Assembly: GCA_026397965.1 (NCBI GenBank)
Contig: JAPLTU010000079.1
Location: 6,509 to 40,864, forward strand
Source: Verrucomicrobiota bacterium
Lineage (GTDB): Bacteria; Verrucomicrobiota; Verrucomicrobiia; Opitutales; UBA953
DNA: 34,356 nt
Direction of reading: 5' to 3'
Shown: positions 1 through 5,969 of the stretch, piece by piece
Layout of the letters: each line of letters begins with the position of its first letter
Numbering within the stretch: position 1 is the first letter of the stretch
Notes under the pieces: model-generated
Database searches by the model: none
The model's input: only the letters and a program-made list of their open reading frames with translations
Told to the model about the DNA's origin: nothing
Program-made: the position numbers and the translations under genes

Positions 1-24
1 GGCGATTACGCCGCGTGCCCCCTC
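1..24 (-). repeat. Fragment of the intergenic hairpin mosaic, reversed
   Basis: The first 24 bases read as the reverse complement of the GCGGCG/CGCCGC hairpin module plus its G-rich flank, seen at 5551-5580 and 8190-8215. The loop region differs (ATTA here). It is the only copy in the window with this orientation and is cut by the window edge. The remaining bases to the first gene (25-166) hold no feature I can support. Confidence 0.55.
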
Positions 25-166
25 ACGACTCCGTCGCGCCCACCCCAATTACTCCGCCTAATCCCCTGCAACCACTCGCGATAATTCTCTAATGCCTCAA
101 AAGCAGGCCGACGCCCCCTTGCGCCCGTGCCCCTCAGCTGACATTACTCAAAGTTTCTATAATAAC

Positions 167-2464
167 ATGTCCCCCCGTTCGCAGTCCCTCGTCGTCATCG
201 CCTCTACCCTCGCCCTTTCCCTCGTTTTCATCTTCGCCGCGTTGACGCTCACCGAAGAAATAACCGTAAAACAACCAACCTCAACCTCGCCTCTCGCCAA
301 CAACAATCTGACCGAAGCCGAACTTACCGCGCGGCAGGTTCAGGCATTTAAAAATGCGGAAGCCGCCGCGGCCAAAGGCGATGCGGAAAAAATCTTCGCC
401 TTTGCGAACTTCCATCTGCTGGGTCTTGGCACGCCCCAAAACGAAGCCGAAGGCGTACGCACGATGAAACGCGCTGCCGACCTGGGGTATGCGCCCGCGC
501 AATTTTTCTACGCCTCAGCCCTACAGAATGGGTTTTGCGTGATCAAAGATCCGGCCGCCGCCATCCCTTGGTTCCACAAGGCCGCCGCCCAAGGTGATGC
601 CGATGCCGAAAACTCCTTAGCTACGGCCTACGCCGAAGGTGACGGCGTCAAAATCGATAAAGATACAGCGGATAAATGGCTGCGCCTCGCCGCCGATCAC
701 GGGCAGTTCGATGCCTGCGCCGAAATGGCCGATCGATTCATGCGACAAAAGAAACCTTCGCTTCATAAACAGGCGCTCAAGCTGCTGCACCCCGGAGCCG
801 AAGCCTGCCACAGCCGCTCCTGTCATCTCGTTTCCGTTTGTTATTACTTAGGTATCGGTGTCGAAAAAGACCTCACCGAATCCATTGCGTGGGCACTACT
901 GAGTTATGATGAAAATACCTCCCATAATAATATCATGATTAAAAATGATTATGAGAAGCTTTCGTCAGAGGAAAAAAACCAAGTTGAAAGTCGCGCCCTA
1001 AAACTGGCCGGCAAACACCCCTACAAATCTCCGTTCGGCCACGATCCGGCGAAACTCGCCGAAGATGACAAAAAATTTGCAGCGACTAAAATCAGGGCCC
1101 TCCAAGGCGACGCCTCCAGCCAATACCGTTTGGCTGAATTTTATCACCAAGGTCTTGGCACAAAAGAAGACCATGTCGCCGCTGTCGAATGGTATCGCAA
1201 GGCCGCCGAACAAGGCCTTCGCCAAGCCCAACGCAAACTTGGCACGGCGTTGATCTTTTCCGACGGCGTGGCTGGCGATGAAAAACAAGGCTTTGCTTGG
1301 TGCATGAAGGCCGCTCTGCAAGGCGACGATGCCGCCGAATATACGCTTGCGCAGTGCTATGCCAAAGGCCTCGGGGTCGATAGCGATTCAAGTCAGGCTA
1401 AGAAGTGGAACAAAATAGCGGCGGAACACGGTCACGCAGCCGCCCAGTGGGACGAAGGATGCCAACTCTGGGAACAAGACCCTAACCCGATCAAAGATCC
1501 CATCGCACTCAAATGGTTTCAGAAATCGGCGGACCAACTTTTCCCTCCAGCCGCCATTAGCGTCGGTATCTGCCACCTGTACGGACGCGGGGTCGAAACT
1601 GACAAGATCGAAGGCTACGCCTGGATGCTGATCTGCATGGAAGATTATACGGATAATGACAAAACCACCGTCGCTACCTTACTTCGAGACATGTCGGAAA
1701 AAGAATACGATTATGCGAAATCCCGGTCGGAGAAGATCCTCACCGAGATGATGGATTTCAATGAGACGAAGGTTCGTGCGGAAAAAGGCGACCCTATCGC
1801 CCAATATCACCTGGCCAAACTCTACGTCTTCGGGCGTGGCACCAAGAAAGATGAGGCAGAGGCCGCCCGGTGGTGTCGCAAATCGGCGGAACAGGGCTAC
1901 GCCACCGCCCAATTCGCCCTGGCCCAGACGCTCCGGAGCGGCCAAGCCGGGAAGACCGACCCCCAAGAAGCCTTCTCTTGGTATATGAAAGCCGCCCTGC
2001 AGGGCTACCCCGCCGCCGAATATCAGCTCAGCGTCTTCTATGAGTTGGGAGATCGCGTGAATACCGACAAGGATGAAGCCGCGAAATGGCGACATAAAGC
2101 TGCCGAACATGGCGAACCTTACGCTCAGTGTGGCATCGGCAATAAATACTTCGGCGATAAAGCTGACCCTGTTAACGACGCTCTCGCTGCGGGTTGGTTT
2201 CGCAAGTCCGCCGAACAACTCCACCCCAAGGGCGGATTCTTTCTCGGCCTTTGCTACATGAGCGGCCGCGGGGTTCCCTTGGACAAAGTCGAGGGGTTGG
2301 CCTGGATGTTCACCAGCTCGGAAGGGTTGGCGCCCGAAATCAAGGAAACCTTCGCTAAAATGGTAAAAAGCTTCACCCAAGAACAGATCGATAAGGCCAG
2401 CATCCGGGCCCAAGAACTCCAGAACCAATGCTTGGCTAAAATCAAAGCGACCGAGGGAGACTAA
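167..2464 (+). CDS. Membrane-anchored Sel1-repeat (TPR-like) protein
   Basis: A 765-residue protein made almost entirely of Sel1-like repeats, recognisable by recurring motifs such as AAxxGxxxAQ, YxxGxGVxxD and AxxWxxKAAxQG. Sel1 repeats are alpha-helical hairpins used as protein-protein scaffolds, often at the cell envelope. Residues 6-27 form one hydrophobic segment (VVIASTLALSLVFIFAAL), so the protein is probably anchored in the inner membrane with the repeats outside. I prefer the ATG at 167, because the stretch between 92 and 167 is Pro/Cys/Gln-rich and looks non-coding. An in-frame ATG at 92 would add 25 residues. No Shine-Dalgarno sequence is seen at either. The repeats fall into three large tandem supermodules of about 240 residues. 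The 41-residue membrane peptide follows after 29 bases. The partner is unknown. Confidence 0.85.
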   Translation: MSPRSQSLVVIASTLALSLVFIFAALTLTEEITVKQPTSTSPLANNNLTEAELTARQVQAFKNAEAAAAKGDAEKIFAFANFHLLGLGTPQNEAEGVRTMKRAADLGYAPAQFFYASALQNGFCVIKDPAAAIPWFHKAAAQGDADAENSLATAYAEGDGVKIDKDTADKWLRLAADHGQFDACAEMADRFMRQKKPSLHKQALKLLHPGAEACHSRSCHLVSVCYYLGIGVEKDLTESIAWALLSYDENTSHNNIMIKNDYEKLSSEEKNQVESRALKLAGKHPYKSPFGHDPAKLAEDDKKFAATKIRALQGDASSQYRLAEFYHQGLGTKEDHVAAVEWYRKAAEQGLRQAQRKLGTALIFSDGVAGDEKQGFAWCMKAALQGDDAAEYTLAQCYAKGLGVDSDSSQAKKWNKIAAEHGHAAAQWDEGCQLWEQDPNPIKDPIALKWFQKSADQLFPPAAISVGICHLYGRGVETDKIEGYAWMLICMEDYTDNDKTTVATLLRDMSEKEYDYAKSRSEKILTEMMDFNETKVRAEKGDPIAQYHLAKLYVFGRGTKKDEAEAARWCRKSAEQGYATAQFALAQTLRSGQAGKTDPQEAFSWYMKAALQGYPAAEYQLSVFYELGDRVNTDKDEAAKWRHKAAEHGEPYAQCGIGNKYFGDKADPVNDALAAGWFRKSAEQLHPKGGFFLGLCYMSGRGVPLDKVEGLAWMFTSSEGLAPEIKETFAKMVKSFTQEQIDKASIRAQELQNQCLAKIKATEGD

Positions 2465-2493
2465 CCCAACCCAATTCACCAAACACAACCAAC

Positions 2494-2619
2494 ATGCGCG
2501 ATGAGTTTCTCGATAAATTACGCCGCCGCATCGATGCGGTCGGCCCCTGTTGCAGCTGCCTCGTAATCATCGTCCTAGCATTACTCGGGATGCTGGCCCT
2601 CCTCCAACGCTGCCGCTGA
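2494..2619 (+). CDS. Small Cys-rich single-pass membrane peptide (hypothetical)
   Basis: A 41-residue open frame with ATG at 2494 and TGA at 2617-2619. It has a charged N-terminus (MRDEFLDKLRRRIDAVG), a CCSC motif at residues 19-22, a hydrophobic helix at about residues 23-37 and a C-terminal QRCR. Charge followed by a single transmembrane span is the usual layout of small bacterial membrane proteins. It lies 29 bases after the Sel1 gene on the same strand and ends 41 bases before the convergent esterase gene. No family is recognised. It could be a chance frame, but the clean amphipathic/hydrophobic division and the tight spacing favour a real gene co-transcribed with the Sel1 gene. Confidence 0.5.
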   Translation: MRDEFLDKLRRRIDAVGPCCSCLVIIVLALLGMLALLQRCR

Positions 2620-2660
2620 GGCAATTAGTCTGAATTAAAATCCTACCCCACCCTCCCGGT

Positions 2661-3560
2661 CTATTTCTTATGGCGGAGAAAAAAGTCGATGATCAGGGCA
2701 TCGGTCTTCTCGGCTAGGTCGCGTGGGATCGCATGGGTGATGCCCGGTAAGGTGCAAAAGGTGACTTCGATGCCGTCTCGCGCCAGATAGGTTTCGATTT
2801 TCATGTCCGGCTTCACGATCACTTTTGGTTCGCCGAGGCATTGGTCGAACTTGCGCCAGATTTCGAGGCGTTCCCGCACGGGGATATTCTCGAACTCCGC
2901 GGAGCCGCCGCCGTTATAACTCTTATCCTGATCGCCCATGACCCAGAAGATTGAGGTCCGTCTATTGCCATCGCCCGGCTCATGCTTGCCTCGGACCATC
3001 CCGCATTTGGTCGGCGCGATGGCGGCAAAGACATCGTTATTCTTGAATAACATGTTACACATGTGGCCGCCGGCCGAAGCCCCGGTGGCGTAGATGCGAT
3101 GCGGATCGGAGAGTCGCTTCGTCTCGAGTAATGCCAAGAGCTGGCGAACCAAGCCCAGATCGTCGGCCTGCTTACGGTTCCAATCCTTGCCGGGAATGAA
3201 ATTATAGAACGAGCTACTTTGTCCGTTCCCGCCGACCATGCTCTCGCCTTGCGGGCTCACCGAGATGATCCGTCGGCTTTTAACGTAGGGTGCAAGCCGT
3301 TCGGAATAGCCTTCGGCCGGCCCACTATCGCCGTGAAAACCGAATACCACCGGCAGCCTTTCGCCTGGACGGATGTCGGCAGGCAACTCGATGAGCACCT
3401 TGCGCGTGTGTCCATTGGCCTGGACCAGCTGAAGATCGTTCTTGCCGGGTTTCAGCACGACCGACGCAGGGTCGGTGGGTTTGGGTTGGGCTTGAACCTG
3501 AACGGAAGCCGACCAAGCGCAGACGCAACAAAGAAGAAGCAACAAGCGGGGTGAACTCAT
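2661..3560 (-). CDS. Secreted PHB-depolymerase-like / feruloyl-esterase-like hydrolase
   Basis: A 299-residue alpha/beta hydrolase of the LpqC / polyhydroxybutyrate-depolymerase type. A signal peptide covers about residues 1-24 (LLLLLCCVCAWSASVQVQA). The oxyanion-hole region is GFHGDSG (74-80). The nucleophile is Ser162 in GASAGG. The acid is probably an Asp in GDQD (210-212), and the base is His276 in GITHAIP. Family members cleave carboxyl esters such as feruloyl or acetyl groups on plant polysaccharides, or polyester chains. The substrate cannot be told from sequence. It is transcribed towards the Sel1 gene. Its upstream gap (3561-3720) holds mosaic repeats. Confidence 0.85.
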   Translation of the reverse strand: MSSPRLLLLLCCVCAWSASVQVQAQPKPTDPASVVLKPGKNDLQLVQANGHTRKVLIELPADIRPGERLPVVFGFHGDSGPAEGYSERLAPYVKSRRIISVSPQGESMVGGNGQSSSFYNFIPGKDWNRKQADDLGLVRQLLALLETKRLSDPHRIYATGASAGGHMCNMLFKNNDVFAAIAPTKCGMVRGKHEPGDGNRRTSIFWVMGDQDKSYNGGGSAEFENIPVRERLEIWRKFDQCLGEPKVIVKPDMKIETYLARDGIEVTFCTLPGITHAIPRDLAEKTDALIIDFFLRHKK

Positions 3561-3636
3561 AACCGTAAAACTGTCTCCCCATGCCCATTTGGCAAGCCAC
3601 CACGCATCAGTAAAGTGGAGGGGAATCGGGCGGAAT

Positions 3637-3713
3637 CAGCGGATGAGATGTCATCGCATCCCTCCCAAGGCAGGGGCAAGTAGGTGAGCACGTGGTGCTG
3701 CCCCTACCCTGAA
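3637..3713 (+). repeat. Intergenic palindrome cluster R1
   Basis: Two degenerate members of the mosaic family lie in the 160-base gap 3561-3720. The first, near 3638-3664, pairs GGATGAGAT with ATCGCATCC around loop GTC. The second, near 3681-3709, is a variant of the hairpin found at 5856-5876 and has stem AGCAC with loop GTG. It begins with GTAGG and ends with CCCTACC. Both have the same orientation and order as the larger clusters downstream. Confidence 0.6.
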
Positions 3714-3720
3714 GCGATGA

Positions 3721-4551
3721 TCAGGCCCAAGGGTTGGCTTTGAGTTTTTCGAATTTAATCCCGGGAGTCGCGAGGAGGCATTCGCCGACTTTTAATTTGG
3801 CGATGACGCCCGCAAGCTGACTGGTAGGCGTCGCGACGGGCTGGCCGAACATATTCAGGGGCGCAGGGCGCTGCGCTTGCAAACCGTCCGAGGGCTGGGT
3901 CTGCAATCCGCTCAACGCAGGCGTACTCGTGGTCAAGACGGCTTGCGCCATACAACGGAGGCAACGTTTGAAGAAATGGTAAAACGCGAGGTGCGTCCGG
4001 AAGAGCGCCAAGAGATCGTCGTCCAGCGTGCTGGGCGACTGGCAGGTGACGATGAGCGTGAAGCCGAACTTGGCGGCGTTACGCAACATAAGCTTGAAGG
4101 TCGGAATCGCGGGCGTGAGGTGGGAAATATCTATGATAAGATATTGGGGCGTACCAGGCGGTCGAGGACGTTGGAGCAATTCGGCGTAGAGGGATTGGAG
4201 CAGCAGATCGCACATACCATCGCGGGCGACCCGCGGGCCGTCCAACGTCACGAGGCAGGAGCTCGCCAAAAGACCGGGTGCGGGCGAAGGCGCGTTGGCG
4301 GCGGCGGGGCCGAACGTTTCCGCACCGAGCACGAGGCGACGCAACGGAGCACCCGTGGCGGATTTGATCTTGGCGCCGTAGACATCGGCGTAATCGACCA
4401 CCAGGACCTGGGCGCCTTGGGCTAATAACGCAGGAAGGATGACTTCGCGAATCAGGTAGGATTTCCCGGCCCCGGGCGCACCAGAAAGCAGCACGTTACC
4501 TCCGGCTAAAACGGCCTGAGAATGCTGCGGAGTCCAAACGGCGAGATACAT
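3721..4551 (-). CDS. Solitary HerA/VirD4-like P-loop ATPase
   Basis: A 276-residue P-loop NTPase. Walker A is GAPGAGKS (24-31), directly after a short N-terminal segment. A second strand, QVLVVDYADVYG, follows at about 48-59. The Walker B strand is QYLIID at 136-141, and the sensor-type strand TLIVTCQSP at 165-173 resembles the FTxQSP motif of HerA/VirD4/TraG motors. The residue after the Walker B aspartate is Ile, not the usual catalytic Glu (DISH at 141-144). The C-terminal third is Gln/Pro-rich and ends with KFEKLKANPWA. The start at 4551 (MYLAVWTPQ) is chosen over 4590 because the extra 13 residues look unstructured. Such motors normally belong to DNA-transfer or phage/plasmid modules, but no such genes are near. 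The role is unknown. Confidence 0.7.
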   Translation of the reverse strand: MYLAVWTPQHSQAVLAGGNVLLSGAPGAGKSYLIREVILPALLAQGAQVLVVDYADVYGAKIKSATGAPLRRLVLGAETFGPAAANAPSPAPGLLASSCLVTLDGPRVARDGMCDLLLQSLYAELLQRPRPPGTPQYLIIDISHLTPAIPTFKLMLRNAAKFGFTLIVTCQSPSTLDDDLLALFRTHLAFYHFFKRCLRCMAQAVLTTSTPALSGLQTQPSDGLQAQRPAPLNMFGQPVATPTSQLAGVIAKLKVGECLLATPGIKFEKLKANPWA

Positions 4552-4591
4552 GGGGCGATGGGAGGGTAAAGCGAAGCGGAAAGCAATCAAA

Positions 4592-4721
4592 GGTAGGGGC
4601 GTGCGGCCCGCACGCCCGAGTGAATTGGGGCGGATGACCAGGGCCGGTCATTCCTACCAACAAAAAAGCCGCCCTGGTGGGCGGCTTCCTAAGACGGACG
4701 ACCAGACCGGTCGTCCCTACC
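4592..4721 (+). repeat. Intergenic palindrome cluster R2 with GTAG feet
   Basis: The element opens with GGTAGGG (4592-4598) and closes with CCCTACC (4715-4721). Inside are hairpin GGGCGTGCGG/CCCGCACGCCC (about 4597-4617), a GATGACC-type hairpin ending ATTCCTACC (about 4633-4658), the terminator of the gene at 4724-5482, and a third hairpin with arms GGACGACC and GGTCGTCC (about 4696-4716). It shares framework and orientation with 5735-5800. Confidence 0.75.
4662..4685 (-). terminator. Rho-independent terminator
   Basis: On the minus strand a GCCGCCC / GGGCGGC stem with a four-base loop is followed directly by six T. It lies 38 bases after the stop of the minus-strand gene 4724-5482 and is a textbook intrinsic terminator for it. 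It sits inside repeat cluster R2. Confidence 0.85.
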
Positions 4722-4723
4722 TC

Positions 4724-5482
4724 TTATTTGGCCGAGGCGCTGTAGATCTTGAGGTCGTCGATGAGACCGCTCTGGCCGGCGACACCGAATTCATAGCGGG
4801 TCTTGGTCGCATGAGCGATGCCGGAGGACTTGAGGTAACCGACGGGCTTGCCATCAAGGACGACGCGGATCTGGTCGTCGACGATCTCGACGACGAGGGT
4901 CTGCCATTCGCCCGGCTTGACGTCGGCCAGGAACGTGGCGGAGCGACCGACGAGGAGCTTGGCGACTTCAGCCTTCTTGGCCGGGTCGTTCTTCATCGTG
5001 TAGATGTCGTTGCGCATGCCACCGTCTTTTTCGTCGATGATCTGGACGGAGCCCTTCTTGGTCTTGGCGTCATAACGGACCTGGGCGCGACAAATGTGGC
5101 CGTAGTGGCAACCGGTGTAATTACGGTCGTCGAGTTCGACGTCCACCATCGAGGCGCCGTCGAGCATGATGCGGCATTCGACGACGGAATCCTTGTTCGG
5201 AACTTCGAGCCCGAAAACGGCGGCGTGGGCCTTGATGGCGACGGTCTTGCCATCCTTGGCGAGGACGTCCTTGACGCGGGTCTGGGTGCCGAGGAGAGCG
5301 CCGTCGGCGACCTTAAAGGTATCGACAACTTTGACCCAGCGCTTGTCGGGAGTGCCAGAGAAATCATCGGCGAAGAGCAGTTCGCCCTTCTTGGCGATGG
5401 AGTCAGCAGGGATCGCCGGGAGCTTAGGAGCATCGGCCGCGAAAGCGGTGGCGACGAGGAGGAGGGGGAGGAGGGAGAGCAT
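4724..5482 (-). CDS. Secreted concanavalin-fold (DUF1080-like) protein
   Basis: A 252-residue protein with a signal peptide (LSLLPLLLVATAFA, cut near residue 16). It is followed by a beta-rich domain of the concanavalin A-like / DUF1080 type: ELLFADDFSG near residue 34, then alternating strands, GEWQTLVVEIVDDQIRVVLDG in the last third, and a closing SGLIDDLKIYSA strand. Such domains are abundant in Planctomycetota and Verrucomicrobiota and are linked to binding or hydrolysis of (oxidised) disaccharides. The catalytic role here is unproven. The frame stays open upstream to 5689, but those 69 residues are translated repeat DNA, so ATG 5482 is the start. It ends at a strong terminator. The start codon is about 30 bases from the edge of repeat cluster R3. 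Confidence 0.8.
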   Translation of the reverse strand: MLSLLPLLLVATAFAADAPKLPAIPADSIAKKGELLFADDFSGTPDKRWVKVVDTFKVADGALLGTQTRVKDVLAKDGKTVAIKAHAAVFGLEVPNKDSVVECRIMLDGASMVDVELDDRNYTGCHYGHICRAQVRYDAKTKKGSVQIIDEKDGGMRNDIYTMKNDPAKKAEVAKLLVGRSATFLADVKPGEWQTLVVEIVDDQIRVVLDGKPVGYLKSSGIAHATKTRYEFGVAGQSGLIDDLKIYSASAK

Positions 5483-5969
5483 GGGGAGAGGTGTGGATAC
5501 AGGTGCAAATGTGCAAAAGTGCAAAGGTGAACTCGCGTGAAACGCGAGAGGGGGCACGCGGCGTAAGCGCCGCGAGGGGGGACGCGGGCATGGGGGCACG
5601 CGCTTGCGCGAGGGAAAATGCTGGCACGGTGACATGGGGGCACGGGGAGAGGCAGTGCAAAGGTGCAAATGCGGCGAAGCCGCGTGCAAAGGTGCAAAAG
5701 TGGGAGATCGGATGATTAGCTGGGCAGCATCAGAGGTAGGGGCGTGCGGCCCGCGCGCCCGAGGGGATCAGATCGGATGACCGGGCCGGTCATCCCTACC
5801 AAAGACCGCAGCATTCATTCCGGTTTCTCTTTGAGTGGGTGAATCTAGGCGACTAGGTCAGCACGCAGTGCTGACCCTACCGAGAGACAGCGGATGCGAT
5901 GACATCGCACCCCTATCCGAACCTTAGGCTCGCCTAGGACTAGGTCGACCCCTACCCCTTCCCCTCCCT
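5483..5969 (+). repeat. Intergenic palindrome mosaic R3
   Basis: This 487-base divergent gap carries no gene. In order it contains: GTGCAAA-type direct repeats; hairpin CTCGCGT-GAA-ACGCGAG (5532-5548); hairpin GCGGCG-TAAG-CGCCGC (5558-5573); hairpin CGCGC-TT-GCGCG (5599-5610); GCGGC-GAA-GCCGC (5671-5683) between copies of GTGCAAAGGTGCAAA; the bipartite GTAG element (5735-5800); a constant block starting AAAGACCGCAGCATTCATT (5801-5847); GGTCAGCAC with loop GCA (5856-5876); and TGCGAT with loop GAC (5895-5909). The promoters of the two divergent genes must lie in or between these repeats. None could be assigned. Confidence 0.85.
5735..5800 (+). repeat. GTAG-foot bipartite palindrome (REP/inverted-REP-like)
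   Basis: GGTAGGG at 5735-5741 and CCCTACC at 5794-5800 are inverted ends. They enclose two hairpins, one with GGGCGTGCGG against CCCGCGCGCCC and one with a perfect 10-bp stem GGATGACCGG (5775-5784 with 5786-5795). A GTAG tetranucleotide at the foot of a hairpin, paired with an inverted copy, is the known layout of REP/BIME elements mobilised by RAYT transposases. That assignment is inference. Confidence 0.65.

Noticed and set aside
3877-4425. Plus-strand frame of 182 codons opposite the ATPase
   Set aside because: It is antisense to a frame with Walker A and sensor motifs. Its own translation is Arg/Glu/Gly-rich without a domain.
4993-5697. Minus-strand frames with HLCTFALP / PCPHVPVP-like repeated peptides in R3, also in R4, R5 and R7
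   Set aside because: These are translations of the palindrome mosaic. The recurring peptides come from recurring DNA modules and change with frame.
5483-5969. Possible CRISPR array
   Set aside because: Repeats differ in length and sequence, spacing is irregular, no unique spacers of constant size exist, and no cas genes are near.
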